This document shows positions 56,016 to 64,000 of a stretch of 64,000 nt of DNA, piece after piece. The notes beneath the pieces are model-generated. The model was not told where the DNA came from and searched no databases. It saw nothing but the letters and a program-made list of their open reading frames with translations. Positions within the stretch are counted from its first letter, which is position 1, and each line of letters opens with the position of its first letter. A program made the translations under genes and the position numbers. This stretch comes from Psychrobacter sp. M13 (GTDB taxonomy: Bacteria; Pseudomonadota; Gammaproteobacteria; Pseudomonadales; Moraxellaceae), in contig NZ_CP132194.1 of assembly GCF_030718935.1 (NCBI RefSeq), positions 930,001 through 994,000 of the forward strand, read 5' to 3'.

Positions 56016-57074
56016 TTATTCAACTGCTTTAGCCGTTTTAGCATCAACGTCGATAGCTTTTTTGAGCATATCCGCTGACAAGGTAACGCCTTGCGCTTTG
56101 GCATGTTTTGGACTGACATACAGCGTCAGATCATTCATGACCTGCGGCTTGATAGTGTTTACCGCTTCACCATTCAATATTCGATAGACCATCTTGCCTG
56201 TAACTCGACCAAAATCATAGTCGTTCACGCCAAGTGCTGCTGTAGCGCCGCGCTGCACACTGAACTCATCAGAGGCAACGATAGGCATACGCAGCTCATT
56301 AGCCGCTTGGGTCATCGCCTCAAAAGCGGAGGCTACGTTATTATCGAATGAAGTATAAATAATCTCAGCACGACCCTGTAGACTACGAGTTGCCATACCG
56401 ATATCGGTTGGGCGATTAGCAGGAATATCAAGCAGTTTCAATCCGCGTGCTGGCAGGGCCGCTTTGAGATCATCGCGTAATGATACGGAGTTGGCCTCAC
56501 CTGGACTATAGACGTAACCGATAGTCTTAAGGTCAGGCTTGAGCTGTTGTAGTAGATCCAGCTGTGGCTCTAACGGCAACTGACTAGATAATCCCGTCAA
56601 ATTACTTTGAAAAGGACTGCCATCTGGATTAATAAGTTTGGCACCTAATGGATCAGATACGGCGGTATAGACGATAGGTATCGTCGTTGTCGCTGAGACA
56701 ATAGACTGGGCAGATGGCGTGGAGATAGCCACGATAGCATCGGGACTGTCGCCAACGAACTGCTTGGCAATCTGACCTGCGGTTGCCGTATTACCTTGCG
56801 CACTTTGAAAGTTAACCTCTAGATTCTTACCTTCAACATAGCCATTATCTGCCAACTCATCGATAATACCGCGGCGCATATCATCTAAAGAGGGATGCTC
56901 AACGATTTGAGTGATGGCTATCGCTTTGGCAGGTTTATCTGCGACGGTACTACTGTCATCAGTGCTTACTGTCGTTTCGGTAGAGGAGTTTGAGCATCCT
57001 ATAAGACCCAACATGCTGATGGCACTGATAGTAGCTCCGCATAAGCTTAGGCGTAAAGTCGTGGCAATAGTCAT
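56016..57074 (-). CDS. ABC transporter substrate-binding lipoprotein, copy 1
   Basis: 352 residues with signal peptide and lipobox LIGC (after SAISMLG). It shares most motifs with its neighbour: IVEHPSLDDMRRGIIDELAD, NFQSAQGNTATAGQIAKQFV, STPSAQSI, FDNNVASAFEAM and YVSPKHAKAQGVTLS. It is the first gene of the minus-strand importer operon; the ~180 bp before it (57075-57253) should hold the promoter. Two tandem binding proteins for one importer suggest related but different ligands. Confidence 0.88.
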   Translation of the reverse strand: MTIATTLRLSLCGATISAISMLGLIGCSNSSTETTVSTDDSSTVADKPAKAIAITQIVEHPSLDDMRRGIIDELADNGYVEGKNLEVNFQSAQGNTATAGQIAKQFVGDSPDAIVAISTPSAQSIVSATTTIPIVYTAVSDPLGAKLINPDGSPFQSNLTGLSSQLPLEPQLDLLQQLKPDLKTIGYVYSPGEANSVSLRDDLKAALPARGLKLLDIPANRPTDIGMATRSLQGRAEIIYTSFDNNVASAFEAMTQAANELRMPIVASDEFSVQRGATAALGVNDYDFGRVTGKMVYRILNGEAVNTIKPQVMNDLTLYVSPKHAKAQGVTLSADMLKKAIDVDAKTAKAVE

Positions 57075-57253
57075 ATATTCAGTTAACTCTTAAATTAGAA
57101 AGTGCAGGTTAATCATATAATAGAGCAATAAATAGCTGTCATGTACTGGTTTATTAACAATCAATTTTTTGATCTAAGTGGCTATATTATGACAGTAATG
57201 TAACTAAGCGCAATAAAAAATTAAGCCACAAGGGTCAAAGCATTGATTAGCGG

Positions 57254-57544
57254 TCAATCAAAGACTCGCCATAAGCTTTTAAGTAGCCAAACAAGTAATC
57301 GCAATGGTATCTCAAGCAATTCAACGAAAAACCACCAATTCCAAATATCATAAGCATCAATGTTGTGCTTACGCTTGTGCTGCGACTGTCTAATATCCGT
57401 AGTTATCATAAATAGTAAAAAGCTGATGACCCCACTAGCAATGGCAATAAGTAGGGCAGTCATATCTGCGGTAAAATACCAATAAGCAAGTGAGCCCAAA
57501 GCTAAATATAGGAGAATATCGGCTAATAGTCTAAGCAACACCAT
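57254..57544 (-). CDS. Small membrane protein of unknown function
   Basis: 96 residues with two predicted N-terminal membrane helices (LLADILLYLALGSLAYWYF and LLIAIASGVISFLLFMITT), a charged cytoplasmic loop (RQSQHKRKHN) and an amphipathic Trp-rich C-terminus (IWNWWFFVELLEIPLRLLVW). The start lies 37 bp after the metG stop, on the same strand, so it is probably co-transcribed. No family is recognised; similar short proteins occur widely in Moraxellaceae genomes. Confidence 0.75.
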   Translation of the reverse strand: MVLLRLLADILLYLALGSLAYWYFTADMTALLIAIASGVISFLLFMITTDIRQSQHKRKHNIDAYDIWNWWFFVELLEIPLRLLVWLLKSLWRVFD

Positions 57545-57581
57545 AGCGGTTCTCTTTTATCAAAGCATTATTAAGTTAGTC

Positions 57582-59693
57582 TTAAGCCAACACATCACCA
57601 ATCACACAGTTATCAGGCAAGGTAACAACGGTCAGCTGAGTCTTGGGATTACCCGTAGACAGCACCATACCCTCTGAGATACCAAACTTCATTTTACGCG
57701 GGGCGAGGTTAGTCACGCAAATCACTTTTTTGTTCAGCAGTTGTTCTGGCTCATAAAATTTACGAATACCGCTAAATACGTTACGTGGACGATCTTCACC
57801 GACATCTAAAGTAAATTGCAGGAGCTTATCCGCGCCTTCGACATAGCTACAGTCGAGAACGTGCGCAACTTTCATTTCAACCTTACTAAAATCATCGATG
57901 CCGATATAGTCGGTTTGCTCAGTATCGCTGTCAGTGCTTTTAGCCTGAGCATCTTTAGCGTTTTCAATAGTAGCGCCGCTGGTAGGTGCAGGAGCGGTTG
58001 TGACGTCAGAAGTAGACCCTAGCGATGCTTTTGAGGCTTCAACCATTGCATCAACATCTTTTTGTTCGATGCGCTGCATAAGCGGTTTAAACTTGTTGAT
58101 TTGATGACCTAATAACCACTCGTTACGACTATGGAAACTTAAGCTATCAATATTTAAGAAACCTTTGGCATTAGCGGTCAGCTCAGGTAATACAGGTGCA
58201 AGATAAACCATTAATTGACGGAAGATGTTGATCGCAACCGAGCAGACGTCTTGTACTTCCTGCTCCGTTCCTTCCTGCTTAGCTAATGACCAAGGTTTTT
58301 TCTCATCGATATACTCATTGGCCTTATCCGCGCAGTGCATGATTAAGCGCATCGCTTTTGAGAATTCACGATTCTCGTAAGCGGCGGCAATTTCATCGCC
58401 TGTCTTAGTGATGTCTTCTAATAGACGCGGCTCAGCGCAAACCTCTGATAGCATACCATCGTATTTTTTGACCAAGAATCCAGCGCTACGACTGGCAATG
58501 TTGACTACTTTACCAACAAGATCAGAATTCACCTTTTGCATAAAGTCTTCTAGATCAAGGTTAATGTCTTCAACCTTGTCAGACAATTTACTAGCAAAGT
58601 AATAACGTAGATACTCAGGATGCAAGTGTTCAGCATAAGTTTCGGCCTTGATAAAAGTACCGCGCGACTTACTCATTTTCTCGCCATTGACCATCAAGAA
58701 TCCATGAGCGAATACGCCCGTTGGCGTACGAAACTCACTACCTGCCAGCATCGCAGGCCAGAATAGCGCATGAAAATAGACAATGTCTTTACCGATGAAG
58801 TGATATACCTCAGTCTTATGCTCATTTTCTTGCAGCCAATAACGATCAAAGTCTAAAGGTTTGTCAGTGCCTTTGCGCTGCTCACATAAATTCTTAAAGC
58901 TGGCCATATAACCGACGGGCGCATCTAGCCAAACATAAAAGTATTTATCAGGCTCATCTTCAGGGGTATCGGGAATCTTAAAACCGAAGTAGGGCGCATC
59001 ACGCGAGATATCCCAGCTGGCAAGACCGGCATCGAACCACTCTTGTAGCTTATTCGCCACTGATGGTTGCAGGCGATTGTCAGTGCGCGTCCAATCTTGC
59101 AAGAACTGATCAAATTCAGGCAAATCAAAGAAATAATGCTTAGAAATCTTTAATACAGGCGTTGCATTTGATAGCGTTGAGCGTGGATTCTTCAGCTCAG
59201 TAGCATCATAAGTAGTCCCACATACTTCGCAGTTATCGCCATACTGATCAGCCGCGTCGCACTCTGGGCATGTGCCTTTGACAAAGCGATCCGCTAAGAA
59301 TAGCTGCTTCTCGGGATCGAATAGCTGCTCAACATCACGGGTTGAGATGTGCCCTGCGCTGTTTAGACGGCGATAAATCAGCTCTGAGAAATGCTTATTC
59401 TCATCTGAATGGGTCGAGTAATAATTATCAAATTCAATCAAAAACTTGGCAAAGTCCGCTTCGTGAGAGGCTTTGACCGTCGCTATCTGCTCTTCAGGCG
59501 TAATACCATTGTCTTCAGCCTTGAGCATAATAGCCGTACCATGCGCGTCATCAGCACACACATAAGTCACTTGATGGCCCTGCGCCTTCATCGCTCGTGC
59601 CCAAATATCCGTTTGAATATATTCTACAAGATGGCCTAAATGGATGTAGCCATTGGCATAGGGCAGGGCACTGGTCACTAGAATCTCACGCAC
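57582..59693 (-). CDS. metG: Methionyl-tRNA synthetase
   Basis: Charges tRNA-Met with methionine. The start is best placed at GTG 59693, six bases after AAGGTG; another GTG at 59702 overlaps that ribosome-binding site. Class-I motifs: [11 protein letters not shown] (HIGH box) near the N-terminus, zinc knuckle CPEC...CEVCG, and KMSKSRGTF. The C-terminal ~110 residues after an Ala/Thr-rich linker form the tRNA-binding OB-fold (EMKV-type: [12 protein letters not shown] ... [15 protein letters not shown]) found in long MetG enzymes that dimerise. About 703 residues, typical for gammaproteobacterial MetG. Confidence 0.96.
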   Translation of the reverse strand: MREILVTSALPYANGYIHLGHLVEYIQTDIWARAMKAQGHQVTYVCADDAHGTAIMLKAEDNGITPEEQIATVKASHEADFAKFLIEFDNYYSTHSDENKHFSELIYRRLNSAGHISTRDVEQLFDPEKQLFLADRFVKGTCPECDAADQYGDNCEVCGTTYDATELKNPRSTLSNATPVLKISKHYFFDLPEFDQFLQDWTRTDNRLQPSVANKLQEWFDAGLASWDISRDAPYFGFKIPDTPEDEPDKYFYVWLDAPVGYMASFKNLCEQRKGTDKPLDFDRYWLQENEHKTEVYHFIGKDIVYFHALFWPAMLAGSEFRTPTGVFAHGFLMVNGEKMSKSRGTFIKAETYAEHLHPEYLRYYFASKLSDKVEDINLDLEDFMQKVNSDLVGKVVNIASRSAGFLVKKYDGMLSEVCAEPRLLEDITKTGDEIAAAYENREFSKAMRLIMHCADKANEYIDEKKPWSLAKQEGTEQEVQDVCSVAINIFRQLMVYLAPVLPELTANAKGFLNIDSLSFHSRNEWLLGHQINKFKPLMQRIEQKDVDAMVEASKASLGSTSDVTTAPAPTSGATIENAKDAQAKSTDSDTEQTDYIGIDDFSKVEMKVAHVLDCSYVEGADKLLQFTLDVGEDRPRNVFSGIRKFYEPEQLLNKKVICVTNLAPRKMKFGISEGMVLSTGNPKTQLTVVTLPDNCVIGDVLA

Positions 59694-59884
59694 TTTTATC
59701 ACCTTAATTGAGTTGTATCACTGTTGCGTTTAGCGTCTGTACGGCTTTATCTTAGACACTTAGCAGATATTAGACTGTAAAATTAAAAAATTGCGCCTAT
59801 GATACCGTAATTTGCCCTAAACGTGTCAGCAATTGAATATCAAGGTAAGAAATCACTATTATTGGTAGGCATTGATTGGACATT

Positions 59885-59919
59885 AAAAAACCCACCAAGC
59901 CAGCTAGCTTGGTGGGTTT
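59885..59919. terminator. Strong bidirectional intrinsic terminator
   Basis: Stem AACCCACCAAGC / GCTTGGTGGGTT with a short loop, A-run on the left and T on the right. It lies just downstream of the permease gene (minus) and upstream of metG. It most likely ends the permease transcript. Confidence 0.85.
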
Positions 59920-59944
59920 GAAAATTATACTCACAATTGTAATT

Positions 59945-61423
59945 TTAGAACGACCCAAACATCGTACCTAAAACAATAACCGCCACCACCGCACATAAGG
60001 GAATGGCTATCGTGACCATAGCTAGATTGAGATAAGACTGTCTATGGGTTAGGCCACAAATCGCCAGCAAGGTAATAACCGCGCCACTGTGTGGCAAAGT
60101 ATCAAGGCCACCTGCCGCCATCACAGCAACTCGATGCATCAACTCTGGATCAATACCAGCGGCAACCGCCATACGCAAATAATCCTCGCCAAGTGTGGTT
60201 AACGCAATACTCAAACCACCTGAGGATGAGCCTGTGATACCAGCTAGGGTGGTCATCGCCACCGCTTCTGAGATGAGGGGATTGTCAGGGCTTAGATTTA
60301 AGATACTATCGCGAATAATAAGAAAACCTGCTAATGAAGCAATAACCGCCCCATAACCGACCTCTGAGCCTGTGTTAAAAATAGGCAGCATAGAATCATA
60401 AGTACCACGGTTAATGGTCTTTTGCAGATCATTCCAGTGGCCTAAGCGTAAGATAATAAGTACCACACAGGCAATAACGAGCGAGATAATGATCGACCAT
60501 AAGCCAAGCGATCCTTGAATATTTAGATCAGGGAACTGGGCCTGTAAACTAGCAAAGTCCATTGCTGGGAAAATCATATAAGTCAGTAGAGCGTTGAGAC
60601 CAATAACCAATATTAATGGAATCATCGCAATAGCAAACGAGGTCTGATGGGTGTTACGAGCTTCAGTCTGATTGGCTAAGTTGCTTTGCGCGATGTTACT
60701 TTGCGCACTGTCCTCTAGCGTAGCAGTCTTGCTTTGGCTCTCACCAACACCGCCTACACCGATATCATCGTCATGGATACCATAACCTTCACCTGCGGCT
60801 TGAGCTTTATTAGCGCGCGACTGTAGCCATAACCAACCAAAGATAAACATGATCGTGCCACCGATGATACCTAGGATAGGCGCAGCAAACACGTTGGTAT
60901 TATAGTAAGGGATCGGAATAGCGTTCTGAATGGCAGGCGTGCCTGGTAGGGCGGTCATAGTAAAGGTGAATGAGCCAAGGGCAATAGCCGCTGGTATTAG
61001 GCGCTTGGGAATATCAGCCGCCTTAAATAAATCTTTAGCAATCGGATAAATAGCAAAGGCTACAACGAATAATGAGACACCGCCATAAGTCAAAATAGCA
61101 CAGACTAGAATGACCGCTAAGATGGCCTTACTGGCACCAAGCTTTTTGACAACAGTATTAGCGATCGCCGTCGCTGCACCTGAGTCTGCCATCAAGCGCC
61201 CAAACAAAGCGCCAAGCAAGAAAATAGGAAAGAATTTGAGCAAAAATCCACTTAGTGCTGACATGAATACGTCAGTATAAGCAGGGATACTACTCAAAAA
61301 ATCACCCGATAAAAACACGGCTAAAACTGCCATGATAGGTGCTAGAATCAACACCGAATAACCGCGATAAGCGAAGAACATCAATAATAACAAAGTAATA
61401 ACAATAGCAAGTATGCTAAACAT
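59945..61423 (-). CDS. GntP-family permease (probable 3-hydroxybutyrate/organic-acid transporter)
   Basis: ATG 61423 has AAGGAG upstream; a longer frame from 61495 lacks a site and would add a non-membrane leader. About 492 residues with some 12-14 membrane helices, GntP/Gnt-like features (LILAPIMAVLAVFLSG start; GITGSSSGGLSIALTTLGED; DTLPHSGAVITLLAICGLTH) and a long polar central loop (about residues 220-265, Gln/Ser-rich). It diverges from scoAB and bdhA. GntP members beside 3-hydroxybutyrate dehydrogenase genes are usually annotated as hydroxybutyrate permeases, so uptake of 3-hydroxybutyrate is the likely job. Confidence 0.85.
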   Translation of the reverse strand: MFSILAIVITLLLLMFFAYRGYSVLILAPIMAVLAVFLSGDFLSSIPAYTDVFMSALSGFLLKFFPIFLLGALFGRLMADSGAATAIANTVVKKLGASKAILAVILVCAILTYGGVSLFVVAFAIYPIAKDLFKAADIPKRLIPAAIALGSFTFTMTALPGTPAIQNAIPIPYYNTNVFAAPILGIIGGTIMFIFGWLWLQSRANKAQAAGEGYGIHDDDIGVGGVGESQSKTATLEDSAQSNIAQSNLANQTEARNTHQTSFAIAMIPLILVIGLNALLTYMIFPAMDFASLQAQFPDLNIQGSLGLWSIIISLVIACVVLIILRLGHWNDLQKTINRGTYDSMLPIFNTGSEVGYGAVIASLAGFLIIRDSILNLSPDNPLISEAVAMTTLAGITGSSSGGLSIALTTLGEDYLRMAVAAGIDPELMHRVAVMAAGGLDTLPHSGAVITLLAICGLTHRQSYLNLAMVTIAIPLCAVVAVIVLGTMFGSF

Positions 61424-61719
61424 GAGCGCCTCTCCTTGGCAAGCTTCAAAACGCCGATTATGCCCTGCCTGCGGATGGAGGTCAATGAAAATCAAATACA
61501 GCGTTATTATCCAATAATTAACATATATATAGTGGATATCCGTATTCTTAACGGCCTACCTAAGAGAGTCATACAAGGCTTTTGATTTGCAAAATTTATT
61601 CGCTAGTCGCTGCGAAAATATTGTGCTAAGTTACCTCACGCTTTATCGAGGTTTTTATGATAATGGGTATTATTTTGTTTTATACCAATCTTTAATTATT
61701 ATCATGCGTAGCACGTTCC

Positions 61720-61746
61720 TATAATAAATATGACATTTGCAAGGAG
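61720..61746 (+). promoter_or_regulatory. Candidate -10 box and ribosome-binding site of the scoAB operon
   Basis: A perfect TATAAT at 61720-61725, a weak -35-like TTATTA about 17-18 bp upstream, and AAGGAG at 61741-61746 six bases before the scoA ATG. It lies in the ~330-bp divergent region shared with the permease gene. No operator palindrome was recognised. Confidence 0.4.
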
Positions 61747-61752
61747 AGCATT

Positions 61753-62466
61753 ATGAGTCAATCAAAAGTATATAGCAGTGCCAAAGAGGCTGTAGAGAGT
61801 GTTGTCAAAGATGGACAAACCTTGGCTATCGGTGGCTTTGGGCTGTGCGGTATTCCTGAGGCTTTGATCGAAGCCCTACGCGATAGCGGCGTGAAAGATC
61901 TGACTTGTGTCAGTAATAACGCTGGCGTCGATGATTTTGGTCTTGGGTTGCTACTGCAAACCCGTCAAATCAAAAAAATGATCTCCTCTTATGTCGGTGA
62001 AAACAAAGAGTTCGAGCGTCAGTATCTGGCAGGAGAATTAGAAGTCGAGCTGACTCCGCAAGGCACCTTGGCAGAAAAATTGCGCTCAGGCGGTGCTGGT
62101 ATTCCTGCATTTTATACGGCAACTGGTGTCGGTACGCAAGTCGCTGAAGGTAAAGAAACCCGTGATTTTGATGGGCGCACTTACGTGCTTGAGCACTCAA
62201 TAGTCGCTGATGTGTCATTAGTCAAAGCACAAAAAGCGGATAAAGCGGGTAATTTAATATTTAACAAAACCGCGCGCAACTTTAATCCAGATTGTGCAAT
62301 GGCAGGTAAGATTACGATAGCCGAAGTAGAGGAGATTGTAGAGATTGGGGCGCTTGATCCAGATGAGATCCATCTGCCAGGGATTTTTGTACAGCGTATT
62401 GTGCTCAATGATAGCCCTGAAAAGCGCATTGAAAAAACAACGACTAAAGCTGTCGACAAGGCTTAA
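61753..62466 (+). CDS. scoA: 3-oxoacid (succinyl-CoA:acetoacetate) CoA-transferase subunit A
   Basis: 237 residues, the usual size of the alpha subunit. The CoA-binding signature [16 protein letters not shown] is at residues ~27-42, with [16 protein letters not shown] and [10 protein letters not shown] further on, all typical of ScoA/AtoD/PcaI. With subunit B it transfers CoA from succinyl-CoA to acetoacetate, feeding ketone bodies into acetyl-CoA. The gene has a strong AAGGAG site. It is followed after 70 bp by scoB and then by 3-hydroxybutyrate dehydrogenase, which makes acetoacetate. Confidence 0.92.
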   Translation: MSQSKVYSSAKEAVESVVKDGQTLAIGGFGLCGIPEALIEALRDSGVKDLTCVSNNAGVDDFGLGLLLQTRQIKKMISSYVGENKEFERQYLAGELEVELTPQGTLAEKLRSGGAGIPAFYTATGVGTQVAEGKETRDFDGRTYVLEHSIVADVSLVKAQKADKAGNLIFNKTARNFNPDCAMAGKITIAEVEEIVEIGALDPDEIHLPGIFVQRIVLNDSPEKRIEKTTTKAVDKA

Positions 62467-62536
62467 TAGACAAAGCTCAGTTAGCAATCTTATAACGGTA
62501 AATTAACAAAATAGTGTAATAGATAAGGATGACACC

Positions 62537-63166
62537 ATGGCATGGACAAGAGAGCAAATGGCGCAGCGCGCTGCCAAAGAATTACAAGATGGCTACTACG
62601 TTAACCTTGGCATAGGTCTACCAACCTTAGTCGCGAACTATATTCCAAAAGGTATGGATGTTTGGCTACAGTCAGAGAATGGTCTATTGGGCATCGGCGA
62701 GTTTCCAGATGAAGAGGCTGTCGACGCTGATCTTATCAATGCAGGCAAGCAGACCGTCACGGCTGAGTCTGGCGCTAGCTATTTTAGTAGCTCAGAATCA
62801 TTTGCGATGATACGTGGTGGCCATGTCAATTTGGCAATTTTGGGCGCGATGGAAGTCTCAGAGCATGGGGATTTGGCCAACTGGATGATCCCCCAAAAGA
62901 TGGTAAAAGGCATGGGCGGAGCGATGGATTTAGTCGCAGGTGTGCAGCGAGTCATTGTACTGATGGAGCAAGTCAATAAGCATGGCGACCCTAAAATCCT
63001 TGCCAATTGTGAGTTACCGCTGACGGGTAAAGGGGTGGTAGATCGTATTATCACTGAGCTGGCAGTGTTAGATGTCACTGATCAAGGGTTACAGTTGGTT
63101 GAGCTGGCAGATGACGTCAGCTTTGAAGAGCTGCAAGCAAAAACCCCTGTAGTCATTGCTCAATAA
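62537..63166 (+). CDS. scoB: 3-oxoacid (succinyl-CoA:acetoacetate) CoA-transferase subunit B
   Basis: 209 residues. The catalytic Glu is in [10 protein letters not shown], and other beta-subunit hallmarks are present: [37 protein letters not shown] and [11 protein letters not shown]. It forms the active heteromer with ScoA. A start at 62537 is supported by AAGGATGAC upstream. It sits between scoA and the dehydrogenase gene in what looks like one operon. Confidence 0.93.
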   Translation: MAWTREQMAQRAAKELQDGYYVNLGIGLPTLVANYIPKGMDVWLQSENGLLGIGEFPDEEAVDADLINAGKQTVTAESGASYFSSSESFAMIRGGHVNLAILGAMEVSEHGDLANWMIPQKMVKGMGGAMDLVAGVQRVIVLMEQVNKHGDPKILANCELPLTGKGVVDRIITELAVLDVTDQGLQLVELADDVSFEELQAKTPVVIAQ

Positions 63167-63210
63167 TCACTGCTCAATAAATTTTGCTCAATTTATGATA
63201 AGGATAACTT

Positions 63211-64000
63211 ATGACCACGACATTAGAGAAAGATCTAAGTGGTAAAGTCGCTTTAGTCACAGGCTCTGCTAGTGGTATCGGCCGCGATATTGCCGAGACT
63301 TACGCTCGTGCTGGCGCTGCTGTTGGTATTGCTGATATCAACCTTGATGCCGCACAAAAGACAGTTAATATTATTGAAGCTGCTGGTGGACGGGCATTGG
63401 CGATTGAGATGGATGTCACCTCTGAGGAGGCAGTCAATGCTGGCGTACAAAGCTTAGTTGATGCTTTTGGTAGCATTGATATTTTAGTTTCCAATGCGGG
63501 TATTCAGATCATTGATCCAATAGATAAGATGGCATTTTCTGATTGGAAAAAGATGCTGAATATTCATTTAGACGGGGCTTTTTTGACCACCAAAGCGGCA
63601 CTAAAGCATATGTATAGTGGCGATAAAGGGGGTACGGTCATTTATATGGGCTCGGTACATTCTCATGAAGCCTCCATGTACAAAGCGCCCTATGTTACTG
63701 CCAAACACGGCTTGCTTGGTTTGTGCCGTGTGCTGGCCAAAGAAGGCGCTGAGCATAATGTGCGCTCGCATGTGATCTGCCCTGGGTTTGTAAAAACCCC
63801 ATTAGTCGAAAAGCAAATTCCTGAGCAAGCGGCCGAGAAGGGTATTAGTGAAGAGGCTGTCGTCAATGATATTATGCTCGTCAATACGGTGGACAAAGAG
63901 TTTACAACAGTGACCGATATTGCCCAGTTAGCGCTGTTTTTAGCCGCATTCCCTACTAATGTATTTACAGGTCAGTCTATAGTGGCCAGTCATGGCTGGT
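63211..64000 (+). CDS. bdhA: 3-hydroxybutyrate dehydrogenase (SDR), cut by the right window edge
   Basis: The frame begins at ATG 63211 (AAGGATAAC upstream) and is still open at base 64000 after 263 codons. Since the family usually ends within a few residues of SHGW, the gene is almost complete. It is a short-chain dehydrogenase: NAD-binding [11 protein letters not shown] motif (SNAGIQ), catalytic Ser in [11 protein letters not shown], then Tyr and Lys in [11 protein letters not shown], and [10 protein letters not shown]. The VHSHEAS segment and the [10 protein letters not shown] end are typical of D-3-hydroxybutyrate dehydrogenase, which oxidises 3-hydroxybutyrate to acetoacetate for ScoAB. 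Confidence 0.92.
   Translation, partial: MTTTLEKDLSGKVALVTGSASGIGRDIAETYARAGAAVGIADINLDAAQKTVNIIEAAGGRALAIEMDVTSEEAVNAGVQSLVDAFGSIDILVSNAGIQIIDPIDKMAFSDWKKMLNIHLDGAFLTTKAALKHMYSGDKGGTVIYMGSVHSHEASMYKAPYVTAKHGLLGLCRVLAKEGAEHNVRSHVICPGFVKTPLVEKQIPEQAAEKGISEEAVVNDIMLVNTVDKEFTTVTDIAQLALFLAAFPTNVFTGQSIVASHGW

Noticed and set aside
1..64000. tRNA or rRNA genes, phage attachment sites
   Set aside because: No tRNA-like cloverleaf, rRNA motif or integrase gene was seen on either strand.

Overview
The window reads as a chromosomal segment of a Moraxellaceae gammaproteobacterium, most likely Psychrobacter or a close relative. This is inferred from the pairing of a giant trimeric autotransporter with a TpgA-type partner (known from Acinetobacter), moderate GC, and the style of the core genes. 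No database search was possible.

Bases 1-24.6 kb are the 3' part of a contact-dependent inhibition (CDI) locus. The end of a CdiA-type hemagglutinin-repeat exoprotein enters from the left and finishes with its own C-terminal toxin (CT1) and a 14-bp-overlapping immunity gene. It is followed by an array of displaced, startless cassettes. Each has an arm of sequence copied from the 3' part of cdiA, a different toxin C-terminus and a cognate immunity gene. Several toxins are partly recognisable: an Stv-like 'SGHG' domain, a HINT plus HNH-type nuclease, a VENN-like-motif toxin, a TNT-like NAD glycohydrolase, a HINT plus unknown toxin, and an RNase-like candidate. Between them lie ghost modules (toxin tails, broken immunity genes), three hairpin terminators at module ends, three copies of a noncoding dispersed repeat, a MITE-like element and a complete IS3-family insertion sequence next to a truncated immunity gene. 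The cdiA arms are nearly identical between cassettes (about 480 bp with one visible difference between two of them), so homologous recombination could swap the expressed toxin.

Bases 24.7-29.5 kb are ordinary chromosomal genes: a DsbA/FrnE-like oxidoreductase, a DUF4031 protein, a lipoprotein, an MltB-like lytic transglycosylase and a TpgA-like BamE/OmpA lipoprotein. The last lies just downstream of, and probably in one operon with, a huge minus-strand YadA-like trimeric autotransporter adhesin of about 7,458 residues (29.6-52.0 kb). Some 16 kb of that gene is a mosaic of almost identical repeat units, with 744-753 bp and about 1,125 bp sub-units and an 1,872-bp macro-period.

Bases 52.6-57.1 kb (minus strand) encode an ABC importer: ATPase, permease and two paralogous lipoprotein substrate-binding proteins, with an attenuator-like hairpin between the binding proteins and the permease. 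A small membrane protein and metG follow. Bases 59.9-64.0 kb are a ketone-body / 3-hydroxybutyrate cluster: a GntP-family permease diverging from scoA-scoB (3-oxoacid CoA-transferase) and a 3-hydroxybutyrate dehydrogenase that runs off the right edge. I saw no rRNA, tRNA or CRISPR array.
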